Assembly: GCA_038373885.1 (NCBI GenBank)
Contig: JAWZYV010019433.1
Location: 620,001 to 684,000 of the forward strand
Direction of reading: 5' to 3'
DNA: 64,000 nucleotides
DNA from: Cheiracanthium punctorium
Taxonomy: Eukaryota > Arthropoda > Arachnida > Araneae > Cheiracanthiidae
The first letter of the stretch is position 1. Each line of letters starts with the position of its first letter. A model generated the notes under the pieces. It worked only from the letters and a program-made list of their open reading frames with translations, made no database searches and was not told the origin of the DNA. Below are positions 1 to 9,528 of this stretch, piece after piece. The position numbers were made by a program, and so were the translations under genes.

Positions 1-924
1 AGCTTTCGCGCAATGGCATAAATTGGCATATAGCATTTGGAGGGGGGGGGGGATGTTTTCTACTGTAGCGAATATTGTTTTCGAGGTGGGGGCGCGTGCT
101 GCCTGTCGGGGAAGTTGTAACTAGGGAGCTTCTGATTAATTCGTCGTTGGAATTTTTAAGATGTAACAATCTAAATTTTAGACTAGCTTTAATTTTGAAA
201 TGTATTAAATTTAGGCGAGGAGTTAGCCGATTTACTAATCTTATCGATTCGACTTTTGTTCATTTCCAAAATAGCTTCGGTTTATGATTTTAATAATATA
301 ACGTCGTACATATGCGTTATTTCTAAGATTTTATTAAACTTTTTTTTTTCTAAATCATTGTTTTATTCTTAAGTCTCGTTTCCTAAGCATTTTTGTTTCT
401 TTTTCTCCTGCCCCAATTAAAAATAGTTTATAATTGCATATTTATAAGCGAAATTATAATCCGACTTACGCAGTTATTGCTCAGTCCCACCTATCGCGTA
501 AGTCCGCAGTATTGCTGTACTTTTATTTTTAAAACACACGTGAAATGAAAGCGATACGTTTGCATTCCAATCAAAGTAATAAGGTGGTATGGTTATGGAA
601 GATTCGAGGAGGGGTAAGGCGTGTATGTTCGGAACTCACTTGAATTTTCGTTGTCGAGGTAATAAAAATACAGAACATTTCCATTCTAGCAAATTACTAT
701 GACGAGTCAAAGTCAGAGCTTCTCTTATCTCGAAGGCCATTTCTTTCGTCAGAAGAATTTCTCAATAGTGACTCCCTTCTACCGCTCTTTTAAAAGCCAT
801 TAAAATCCAATAAAAACACGTCTGTTCTTCACCTTTGCCCCCCCCCCCTCCCCTTAGTCCGTCAGTGGTGGTGAATACCCCATTCGAACTGGCGCCACCA
901 CTGTCTGGCCAATCAAACGGAAAT
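1..924. other. Non-coding DNA, nothing recognised
   Basis: AT-rich sequence with short G runs (near 41-50) and C runs (near 838-848). The open frames here are short and start in low-complexity sequence, with no recognisable protein motif. I see no RNA gene or terminal repeat. Confidence 0.5.
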
Positions 925-1006
925 TCGGTAGGGTTTTCTCCAGATGTAACATGAATACGCCTTAGAAACCCTTAAAAATGTCCCCCGCCCAAGGCGTCCC
1001 CCACGG
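925..1006 (+). repeat. Fragment of a tRNA-derived SINE (3' body only)
   Basis: The stretch containing TTTTCTCCAGATGTAAC, then GAATACGCCTTAGAAACC and AAGGCGTCCC, matches the body of the intact SINE at 15645-15888 almost base for base. The tRNA-like head is absent, so this is a truncated copy. It is useful mainly as evidence that the family is dispersed. Confidence 0.7.
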
Positions 1007-1588
1007 CCGATCACCTTTCTGCAACTTCGTCTTAGCCACTAAACTAAAATTTCGTCAGATATAAATGCAAAAATATTGTGTTGGAAAGGGTTTCACGATC
1101 GATACGCTTAGTATAATGGATCTTTCTTGTTAATGATATTCTTGCTATTTTGATTTTTATTTCTTTTGTGTACATGTGCATAGGTATATTTGAATTTGTG
1201 GCATTTTTTTTAAAAATAAAAACGGTTTAACTATGGGCCTACACAAGCGTCATTTCTCCCCCTTACTAATGTCTACATTTCCGCGTCCAGCTATTACTTG
1301 CAGATATTTTTTTTTACACAACGTTCATTAAATTTTCCTAATTTTTAATGCGTGATGCAGCACATTCTGAATATATTTATTTTCACTCATCAATCCCCAT
1401 CCCTAAAAGCCATCCTGATGCCATGGCTATTAATCTGTTGAAGAATGTAACACCAACACCAACAACATTCAACAATTCCTTAATTCCCCAATAAATAAAC
1501 TCCCCGTAAAGATTTATGCCTCCCTCTGCCATCCGCCGCTCTTCCAGAAAACGATTCGGACATGACAAATCACCATTCCTTCATACCT
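1007..1588. other. Non-coding DNA, nothing recognised
   Basis: AT-rich DNA with short homopolymers. The minus-strand open frame near 1383-1568 has no recognisable domain and is treated as chance. Confidence 0.45.
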
Positions 1589-1895
1589 CGCACATTCGAA
1601 GTTTTTGTACGATGGCCTCTTTGCCTCTCCACCACACACAATTTGAACCTCTTTATTTCCCTTGCTACCTCACTCATTCGAAGTTTTGAACGGCTGCCTC
1701 ATTTGAACCTAATTCATTTGATTGCCTCTTTCCCCCGCCACCAGACACCATTTGAACATCTTCATTTTCTTCGCTACTCACTCATTCGAAGTCCCTCTTC
1801 GAACGAGTGAGTAGGCTCGATTCGAAGTCCCTCTTCGAACGAGTGAGTAGGCTCGTTATTTGAAGTTGCCTCTTCATTTGAAGTCCCTCTTTGAA
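1589..1895. repeat. Degenerate TTCGAA-rich tandem repeat
   Basis: The words CATTCGAAG and TTTGAAC recur with GCCTC and CACTC spacers through about 300 bp. Inside it a 36-bp unit is repeated twice with almost no change (1785-1820 and 1821-1856). The first unit forms a hairpin: 1776-1791 is complementary to 1797-1812 with one mismatch, around a 5-nt loop. The open frame that crosses it is a by-product of the repeat. Confidence 0.7.
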
Positions 1896-1979
1896 CCTAT
1901 TCAAAACGGATTGAAGTGCCTCCCTCACTATTCATTTTTCTGACGCGAGTTACCCAATACTAATATACACTAAAGGTAA

Positions 1980-2602
1980 GTTAAAGGTAAGCGTTAACTG
2001 GCAGACAAACATTGAGCGTTAATTTTTCAAAGCGCAAATTAATAGTAACAATGTTCAAATTACTAAAATTGCCGATTCTGTCTACACTTGGGTCCTTAGC
2101 CCCCAGTACACACACTTCTAGCATTTTCATTCAGTTAAAATGAATAAGCTTAAATTTAAAAAAATGAACTTCAATCAAAAATAATATAGGAGCCTTCCTT
2201 ACATGCATAATAGAAAACACTAGTTACCTCAACTTCAAAGGTTAGCGAAGAAATGGTCACCAAATCAAAATACAAGTGTTATCATGGCTTCTGACCAATA
2301 GAATTTGTGCGTTGTTTCCGAGAGTAAAATCGGCCATCCAGATTATACCTCGATTACGGAACTTTGCGTTTGGTGGATGCCGTCTGTTACTTGTAAAATG
2401 AACCTATAAACCTTGATAGCCACAAAATATTGAAGGATGACGAAGAAACGTGTAAATGTCTCGCATTTTTTTATGTATAGTTTTAAGAAAAAAAAAGTAT
2501 CTATTCTCAGAACTAATGTGAGAATTTAGTTCATCACTGGAGGTATCTGAAAAGAACTGGAGAATATTATAAAAGTGATTGTCCATTAAAAAGGTTAACC
2601 CA
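1980..2602. other. Non-coding DNA, nothing recognised
   Basis: AT-rich sequence. The only open frame (minus, about 2404-2613) is short and unsupported by any motif. Confidence 0.45.
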
Positions 2603-2806
2603 GGCCCTACCATAGCCGAGTGGATAAGACACTCAAAATGTTAGACGGCTGAAGTGTGAAGGTCCAGTTTTCGGCCTGGCTTATCGCGCGACTGTCGATC
2701 TAGTGGTTGATTCCGCCCCCCCCCCCTAAGATGTAACGTGAATACGCGTTAGAACACCTTAAAGAGTCCTCCGACCGAGGCGTCCCCATCCCTAGCAGAT
2801 AGATTG
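2603..2806 (+). repeat. tRNA-derived SINE, diverged copy
   Basis: The head reads like a tRNA: an A-box-like TAGCCGAGTGG at 2613-2623 and a decayed B-box region near 2661-2675 (GGTCCAGTTTTCGG, against GGTCCCGGGTTCGG in the better copy at 15.7 kb). The body shares AGATGTAACGTGAATACGCG and GAGGCGTCCCCATC with the copies at 925 and 15645. A C run interrupts the body. I see no clear target-site duplication, so the ends are approximate. It is a retroposon, not a functional tRNA gene. Confidence 0.75.
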
Positions 2807-3786
2807 AAAATATGCATGATATTTAGCGAAAGTGTATGAAAGAGGCCAAGCATTTTCACTGTTAAATATTTAAGACTATTGCAGACCTTTCATTTTGAGT
2901 ACTCTTAACTTTTATCTCGTTCATTGAGCTGTGTAATACTGTGGCTAATGAAATACAAAACAACACAGTAATCGATATCAAAAAATGATTGATTGCCTAA
3001 AGCTATAAAAATGCAGCGAGTTTATTATGAATTAATTGCATGTATTTCAATCAATATATCGAAAACTATATTCTGGACTTAAATAAAGAGTAATAACTGT
3101 GATGTACTTTTATAACAACGGATTTTGGACACATTTTTATGCGTTTTTTATTAGTGCTTCTTCCACTCCTCACTATTGAAATGAATGGAGTTAAAAACCA
3201 CTTTCTTTTTTATGTATCAATTTCAATGTTCTTTCAGAACTCTTATTTGGTATCGGAATTTATTTTAAAAGTGGGGAGGGGGTGGGTGTCTATTTCTAAC
3301 AAATCGGAATCTTACAAATTCGAAAAGTTTCCTCGAACGCGCTTGCAAAGATATACCACACTTTTTCAAAAAGCCTAGTCCCATCCCGTAGTTTCTGATT
3401 CTGATGATCATGGGAATACGCATTTTGAAAAAGTGCGATAGCTCTTTGCGAGTGCATTTGCAAAAGTATGGGGCTGATTCCGATTTGTCGGGAATAGCGT
3501 ACTTGCTATAGCTTAAAAATGACGAAAAGGAATTGAGTTTTCGCTCCGAAGTTTGTTACAACAACCACCCGTATTTTCTGGAAGAGTATCCTGATTTAAT
3601 TTATTTATTTTGAAATCAATGATTACAATCTCAGAAATGAAAAATTTAAATCGCTGTTTGCATTTTGCGGAGGACTTTCAACGGATTTCAAATGCTGATT
3701 TTTCTTAAACTATTAAAGGGAGAAACAGGTTAATATAAAATGTCCAGTTTTTGACACTGTTCCTAACGATGTAACATTTATGTATG
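2807..3786. other. Non-coding DNA, nothing recognised
   Basis: AT-rich sequence. The plus-strand open frame near 3139-3378 shows no family resemblance. I see no terminal repeats. Confidence 0.45.
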
Positions 3787-3787
3787 T

Positions 3788-3915
3788 ATAGGGTGGACGC
3801 GAGAGGAGACGAGTCTTCTCGAGCTTTTGCCGGATGAGACTTCTGGGCGCAAGACGAGACCTTGGGATTCGAAACGCAAGACGAAACCTCGGTGCGAAAT
3901 GAGAATTAACTTGAT
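3788..3915. mobile_element. Diverged relic of the GCGAGACGAGAC MITE family
   Basis: It starts TAGGGTGGACGCGAGAGGAG, close to the terminus TAGGGATGGACGCGAGACGA of the complete element at 17222-17388. It continues with repeated AAGACGAGACC/GAAACGCAAGACG words and stops at TTTCGTCTC without the final terminal repeat, running into an AAAT microsatellite. It is therefore a truncated, diverged member with no recoverable target duplication. Confidence 0.6.
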
Positions 3916-4401
3916 TTCGTCTCAAAAAATAAAAAATAAATAAATAAATAAATTTAAAAAAAATCTGAAATTCTTCTAGATTTTATTTACGCACTCGGCT
4001 GAAAGAATTTCAGTATTTTTAAAAATCTATTCAATCAATTCTGCCATATAGAGAAAAATGATAACTAAGTTCTCATATAGACTCCTGTTCGCATAATTTT
4101 GTTGCTGAAAATTGCATCAATTGTTGTTTCGCCGCTAGTGGTGAAATGTTTTGAATTAGTGCGTACCGGAAAATCTTAAGTATCCATTTCAGGTATGAAA
4201 TCGGATCCTTGAGCGGATTTTAATTCTGTTAAAATCTCCTACTAAAACAGTCTTACAATCATCCTCCTTACAGTGGCGGCCCGTGGTCAAAACTGTTAGT
4301 GCAGCCGGAAGCATATGAGCCCCCCCCCCTTTCCTCCGGACAGGATTAGAAAATCTTCTGTTACTGAATTCGAAAGCTGGCGGATTAAGCCCTCACCGAG
4401 G
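3916..4401. other. AAAT microsatellite, then unassigned DNA
   Basis: AATAAATAAATAAATAAAT-type simple repeat at about 3927-3952, followed by AT-rich DNA with a C run near 4321-4330. No gene is seen. Confidence 0.5.

Positions 4402-4430
<29 letters not shown>
4402..4430. repeat. Poly(A) tract, 29 nt
   Basis: Uninterrupted A run. No LINE or SINE body could be recognised directly upstream, so it may be simple sequence expansion. Confidence 0.9.
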
Positions 4431-4432
<2 letters not shown>

Positions 4433-4540
4433 AATTACATAAAAAATGTAAGAGTTAATATTTTACTTCCATAAAATGGACATAAATTTCAACCAGCCGC
4501 TCTTATCCTCAAAATTGCATTAATCCGTGTCTGATTCGAA

Positions 4541-4708
4541 CAGGGGCGTAGCCAGGGGGGGGATATCGGGATATATCCCCCCCCTAAATTTTTGGATTAG
4601 TGATGAAATTCCGTCTATTTATACACATATAAGTTCATATCCCCCCCCGAAATATTTTCCAGGTGCATATCCCCCCCCCCCTGAAAAATTTTCCTGGCTA
4701 CGCGCCTG
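4541..4708 (+). mobile_element. hAT-type MITE, GGCGTAGCC family, core A
   Basis: Short non-autonomous DNA transposon. The ends are CAGGGGCGTAGCCAGG and, inverted, CAGGCGCGTAGCCAGG. It is flanked by an exact 8-bp target duplication, GATTCGAA (4533-4540 and 4709-4716), which is the hAT hallmark. The core contains long C runs and the segment TTAGTGATGAAATTCCG, shared in reverse orientation with the copies at 7005 and 52385. The frame 4527-4766 running through it is not a gene. Mobilisation would need a hAT transposase from elsewhere. Confidence 0.93.
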
Positions 4709-4716
4709 GATTCGAA

Positions 4717-5098
4717 GTTTCCTTAGAAATTTCTTTTGCAACGATAACTTGAGAAGAAAAGAATAAAAAGAAAACTTACTTATTTTTATAGGTCAAATCA
4801 ACCCTTCTTTCTTTTAAACATGCGAATCCGTCAGTGATGTCCCCATAAAAAGGCGTTGTTTTAATTCAGATATCCATAATTTTAAAAGCTCTTTAAAATT
4901 TCCCATGTTTAAAGAATTTTCTCGCTCGCCCTGTCCTCTAAATGCCAGTTCTTGCTTACTTAAAAACAATACTACTTTGATGAGTAATTGTCCATTCATA
5001 AGCGTCTATTCAGGCTTACCTTCTTGATAAATTCAGCAATATAAAGTCGAGAGTTTTCGAAACATATATTCTCCTTACCCCCTCCCTCCTTCTCGTCC
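4717..5098. other. Non-coding DNA, nothing recognised
   Basis: AT-rich sequence lying between a MITE and the CCAAT/X-box cluster. The open frame on the minus strand near 4814-4999 has no recognisable motif. Confidence 0.4.
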
Positions 5099-5218
5099 GA
5101 GCCAATCAGTTAGTCGAGTTCTCAAGTTCAGCCGCCGTTAAAGAATCTTTCATTGGCTGTATCACCTGCATACTCCCTATGCCGGAGAGGCTGCTTACGT
5201 AGTCGTTGTCATGGCAAC
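5099..5218. promoter_or_regulatory. Candidate regulatory cluster: two CCAAT boxes and a perfect RFX X-box
   Basis: Seen directly: CCAAT in GAGCCAATCAG (about 5099-5109), an inverted CCAAT in CATTGGCTG (about 5151-5159) and GTTGTCATGGCAAC at 5205-5218. The last fits the RFX X-box consensus GTHNYYATRRNAAC at every position and is nearly palindromic. The block is richer in G+C than its surroundings. In animals X-boxes lie upstream of ciliary and other RFX targets; CCAAT boxes bind NF-Y. No host exon was identified nearby, and a LINE endonuclease relic starts about 200 bp away on the minus strand, so this could be a host promoter or enhancer, or chance. Confidence 0.4.
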
Positions 5219-5425
5219 GGTGCTGCCAATTTTATTTTCAGCGCTCTCGGCTGAACCAAAGATTTTCCCATTGAATTGCGGGAAGATTAAAGTGCTTTTT
5301 TTTCTGAATGAGCGACCCGGCCACAATACGTTTTTTTGTGTGTTTGGTTTTTTTCGGAGATTTTTTTAATTTACCGTAGGAATTCCACAATTCTAATCTG
5401 AATTTAGGAAAATTAGTAGAATAAA

Positions 5426-5956
5426 TTATTTTAAAGTATGTGCTGATAATTTCAAGTGCAGCCCGGCTGTACTTGCTGTATCCCACGAGCCGCCACGAGC
5501 CCACTTCAGTAACGTTTCGAATATAGCGTCTAATTTATCTTCAGAAGAAATTCGAGGACTAGCGTATTTAACTGCAAATCTCACTTTATCTTGAATATAC
5601 GCAATGGCCATTTGAACCATTGATCTGGCTCGTGTAGGCACGGGTAAAGTGTTTCATATTCTTTTTATAAAGTGATTTTTACAAAGTTTTCCCTCTATAA
5701 AATTCATAGCTGCAGATGGCTTTCTGTTTTGGAAACCACTGTCTATCCGTTCGATCAAAGTGAATCCTGGTATTTGAAAATCATCTGAAGGGATAGTCCA
5801 TGTTTCCGTTAGCAATATCAAATCACTCAGCAGAAAACATGAATGAAACGGAAAAGTGACCACGCCGCGCCGCGTAGACAAAAATCCCGTGTTTGAAAGA
5901 AATAGCACTCGAGTGCTAAAAAAGGCCTGTAAGTGCGTATTTAAAATCTGAAACAC
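5426..5956 (-). pseudogene. LINE-type endonuclease (EEP domain) relic
   Basis: Read on the minus strand, the frame gives SDLILLTETW followed by IPGFTLIERIDSG and RKPSAAM, then, in the same frame after one TGA (5654-5656), VRFAVKYASPRISSEDKLDA. These resemble the endonuclease/exonuclease/phosphatase domain that nicks target DNA in non-LTR retrotransposons: the ETW block contains the conserved glutamate and the later block is the usual strand before the GDFN motif. The GDFN block and any reverse transcriptase are missing; after ARGG the frame becomes unrelated. The first ~30 residues up to 5956 lie in a hairpin and are probably not part of the domain. Helentrons also carry an endonuclease of this class, so the parent element is uncertain. 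Dead copy: truncated at both ends plus one stop. Confidence 0.7.
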
Positions 5957-5988
5957 TTTCAGATTTTAAATACGTACTAAAGTGCTAT
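5902..5988. repeat. Long hairpin beside the endonuclease relic
   Basis: Inner arms 5933-5953 and 5957-5977 are complementary over 21 nt with one mismatch around a 3-nt loop. Outer arms ATAGCACT and AGTGCTAT extend the structure. It sits at the upstream edge of the endonuclease relic and may mark a terminal or rearranged end. Confidence 0.75.
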
Positions 5989-6779
5989 ATATTAAAAGCG
6001 TATCATAATCCATGCGTCTTCCTTATTTTCTTCCCTTATTGCATTTAGATTCGCAAAATGTGATTAAAGAATATGTTTCATCGTGATTGAATCGGTGAGT
6101 GGAGAAACCACTTCAGTCACAAAAATGCGAAAAATCGTTTTTGATGAAAATAAGCTTAGAAAGGCAAGATGCGTGTTGAGGGCCAGAACGACGCTAGTCT
6201 GTTGAGTAGTTTCGTAGATACGGGGCTTCTTTTTCGAACGATGGGCGATAATGATCAATGGTCGAGAATGATCTATTTTAACACTATTATTGGCCACCTG
6301 CCCTGCCCTAGAGGTGGTTTTCTAAAAAATAGTTATTCCAGCTTCAGTGTTGTATTTTCATCTCCATAATGTTCTGCAAGCAAAGCATTTTTTTTTCTCC
6401 TAAATTCCTGTTCCTGACTTTTGTATACCATAAATAGGGTTAGACAATAAATGGCGATTTGATTTGCTTTGAATGATTACCTTTTTCCAAGTTTTCAAGC
6501 TGACTTAACACCAGTTGAGTGCAGAAACAGCATAAGTCGGAATCAAATTTTAAATTTTCCAGAGCCTAATGGATGTCGAAATTAGGTAATATCTGCATGA
6601 CAGAAACATAAATGCATGTTATGACAGAGGAAAAAAAAAGTTTAAATATTTGAAAATTTGGAGGAGTTATGAAGTTTTTTCTCTCTCCTGAAAAATTTCC
6701 TTTTTGTGACTGAAGTGGTATCTGCACTCGCCGATTCAATTGCTATTCGGCATTTGTTGCACTGGTGCATTAGATAGCA
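5989..6779. other. Non-coding DNA, nothing recognised
   Basis: AT-rich DNA. Two overlapping open frames on opposite strands (6064-6297 and 6169-6369) show no family motif. Confidence 0.4.
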
Positions 6780-7004
6780 CAGGGGTTCCCAAACTTTTTT
6801 CGCAGCAGCACCCTTATCAGTCTAAAAACATTTCGCGGCACGCTTGTCAGAAGAAAGTATTCTCTTGGGAAAAGGATTTAGAATTCTAACACCCCTCTCC
6901 CATTTCAGGGAGTTCCTGTAAAAGAGAGGCTAGTGGATACGGATACTGATTTCTCTCGAACTTGACTGAAATATTTTTATTTTCGTCCATTTGGTCACTG
7001 GCTT

Positions 7005-7160
7005 CAGGCGCGTAGCCAGGAAAATTTTTCGGGGGGGGGGGGGGATATGCGCCTGGAAAATTTTTCCGGGGGGGGATATGAACTTATGTATGTATAAATA
7101 GACGGAATTTCATCACTAATTCAAAAATTTCGGGGGGGGGGATATATCCCGATATTTCAG
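7005..7160 (-). mobile_element. GGCGTAGCC-family MITE, core A, 3'-truncated, nested
   Basis: It begins CAGGCGCGTAGCCAGG, with G runs and ATGAACTTATGTATGTATAAA, and continues with the core shared with 4541 and 52385, up to GATATATCCCGATAT. The terminal CTGGCTACGCCCCTG is missing, so it has lost its far end; part of the first ~35 bp is also duplicated. It lies inside the hAT element 6780-7955. Confidence 0.8.
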
Positions 7161-7212
7161 AGGAAATTATATATTATACTTCACCAAAACACTTTTCTTT
7201 ATTATTTCCACG

Positions 7213-7903
7213 CAGGGTTGGCATGGTTTAAACCGACTGGTTTAAACCACGGTTTAAATCATGGTTTAAACCAAATGGTTTTTTTCTCAAAAAAAACCAA
7301 TTGGTTTTTTTTAAAAGGATAATTTAAAATTCTGAATACTACAGATAGAATATGTTCTGATATCTTTTTAAATTATCCTTATAAGTATCAGCAATAAGTT
7401 TTTATATCAATCTAATAGACACCTTATTGTCTTATCATTATTAAAAATTCTTAATTAAACTTAAATTATAAGCTGGATTTTTAATTTGTTTCTAAAATAG
7501 AGGTTTTGTGTTTTAACAACTTATTTTTAAACCTTAAAAATATCATTTTGAACAACTTATCACTTTATTACTGATGAATCTAAGTGCAAGATTCCATGTA
7601 AAATGTAGTAAACAGTTAATATTGTATCTCTAAATAAAATATTAAAATTGAATGATTTCAATGTCTACATAACTTTAGTAACAATTGTTTATTTACTTTC
7701 TTTTAATTACTTTCAGAAGGAACATTAATTGTTATCTGAACATTTTACAAATACTTTTATTTATAAGTATTTAACAGGTAATTTTAAAGGGATTTAAAAA
7801 TAAAAACAAAAAAAACCTGGTTTAAACCAAAAAACCCGGTTTAAACCAAAAAAACCTGGTTATTTGGTATTTTTCAAATAAACCGGGTTTTTTTCCAACC
7901 CTG
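7213..7903. mobile_element. hAT element with TTTAAACC repeats, nested
   Basis: The ends are CAGGGTTGGCATGG and, inverted, CAGGGTTGGAAAAA. The flanks have an exact 8-bp duplication TTTCCACG (7205-7212 and 7904-7911). Subterminal regions are packed with GGTTTAAACCA-type words on both sides, which are good candidates for transposase-binding repeats. The interior is AT-rich with no coding remnant. It inserted into the older hAT element at 6780-7955. Confidence 0.93.
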
Positions 7904-7963
7904 TTTCCACGGCACCTCTGGCATACGCTCGCGGCACACAGTTTGGGAACCTCTGAGATAGCA

Positions 7964-8462
7964 ACAAGTTTGACATGCCGCGTATGTGTTGTCCCATTTA
8001 AAATAATTTCTCCGATTTATTTTCGTGTAAAGTAACTGCACTTACAAGAGTGAAGTTTTTTATACAGCACAAAGTAAATTGTACCTCTTTTCTCCCTCTG
8101 GGATTCATGAAAATGTTTTATCATTCAACATATCTCACGAGTCTGTCCGTTGATAGCGTTTAGGATTTTTTTTTTTTTTCCCCTGTGCGATCAGCAGCCA
8201 ACGTAGGTTCAATTACTGTCGTAAAAACCAGCTCGTGACAAGATCGAAAGTTTTATTTGCAGAGATCACCCGTAAAGTAGATTTAACGACGTTGGGTCTA
8301 TATGCTCTTTCACGTACCGGATTCGTATATTTTTAGATAGCACCCTTCTCGCGATGTTTCGTGCTTCAAGGGGGGACCTTTTCTTTTCCACGGAAAGGCT
8401 GGAAAAAGTTTTACGTTGTGTCTCTTTTTTCGCTCTCGGCTTGTTTATTTTTTCACACGCAC

Positions 8463-8493
<31 letters not shown>

Positions 8494-9444
8494 TTACGTG
8501 TAAGGGCGAGCCGTTAGACAGCCTAGAATTAATTCTAAAAGTCTGCGCTGATGGACACCTTCCAGGATAACGATGTAGATTGTCAGCATCTTTCGCAAAT
8601 CTTATTAAGTATACACTGTCACGGTCGGATCCCATCAGTTAGTGAAGAAAATTTTCGTTTACGAAAATTCCCAGAAAAAAAAAAAAGAGTTGGATATATT
8701 TTTTTTTTCTCTTGATATTTTAGTTTTCCTATCCACGTATATTTTTCCATGTTTCCAAAAAGGCCTGCTAAAATGAGAAGATATCAAGCTTTTATTGATC
8801 CTACTACACTTTTTTAATCTTTAAATGTAATTTGTTTTCTGTACTAAGATTCAGCTATCGAACTTAAAATAAGAGAATTATTTTTTAAAAGAGTATATTA
8901 AAATAATGAGCTTTTTAATAAAAAATGGCGGCTTGTCATTAAACAAAAGGTGAATAAAAAAGAAAAGACTGCAAGATATGGATTGATATTAACAGAAGGG
9001 GAACATCTCGGCAAACTGCAAGACTTAAAAATGTTTCTTTTGTAGGCAATTTTTGTATCTTTCATCTACATATTCTTTTCTGGTTAATATTTTCTTAGGG
9101 ATACACATACATTCGAAATATGCGCAGAAATATGAAAAAAATCAATACATTGTGCGTTTTCGTATGATTATACTAAAAATGAATAGTAATATGAAGTAAT
9201 AACATTTATATAAATTAGTCGAATAAAAAAAATAAAAGGAAAAGGAAAATTTCATTATAAACCATTTAAAGTTTCGTTAAAGTCAAACTTCTCAGAAACT
9301 AGCCAGCTTAGTTGTTTCTTATTATTTCAGATTCCGATAAAAACTCAAATTTTCAAGATATTTTTGTAAGTGCATTGATGTAAATATAGCTGTATTTGGA
9401 GAAACCTTCTAAAACTGAAAGCTTACGCATGTCCAAATCAATAT
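7964..9444. other. Non-coding DNA with homopolymers
   Basis: AT-rich DNA with a T run at 8463-8488 and shorter A and T runs near 8170-8180, 8675 and 8700. The two frames crossing the T run on either strand are artefacts of it. No gene or terminal repeat is seen. Confidence 0.45.
8463..8488. repeat. Poly(T) tract, 26 nt
   Basis: Uninterrupted T run. It could be the tail of a minus-strand retroposon, but no body is recognisable on its right. Confidence 0.9.
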
Positions 9445-9511
9445 ATGTGCTCATGTTTTATATTGTCTACAATGCCTACACAATGTTTAAGACAGTATAA
9501 AACATGTGCAT
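9445..9511. repeat. Imperfect inverted repeat next to a hAT copy
   Basis: The arms at 9445-9467 (containing CATGTTTTATATTGTC) and 9491-9511 (GACAGTATAAAACATG) pair with few mismatches around a 23-nt loop. On the far side of the hAT insertion, TTTTTAACACA and TGTGTTAAAAA (about 10186-10216) form another. The hAT element may have landed inside an older palindromic element. Confidence 0.6.
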
Positions 9512-9528
9512 ATAACTATGCTCTATAT

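Larger units (their letters stand above)
6780..7955 (+). mobile_element. hAT element (non-autonomous), CAGGGGTTCCCAAACT termini
   Basis: The left end CAGGGGTTCCCAAACTTTTT and the right end, inverted, CAGAGGTTCCCAAACTGTGT form terminal inverted repeats of a classic hAT type. The flanks carry an exact 8-bp duplication AGATAGCA (6772-6779 and 7956-7963). The element's own sequence is only about 330 bp, because two other elements sit inside it: a GGCGTAGCC MITE fragment at 7005-7160 and a separate hAT element at 7213-7903. No transposase coding sequence is left. Both inner insertions must be younger than this element. Confidence 0.93.

Noticed and set aside
4527..4766. Proline-rich 79-codon frame
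   Set aside because: Its prolines come from the C runs of a hAT MITE.
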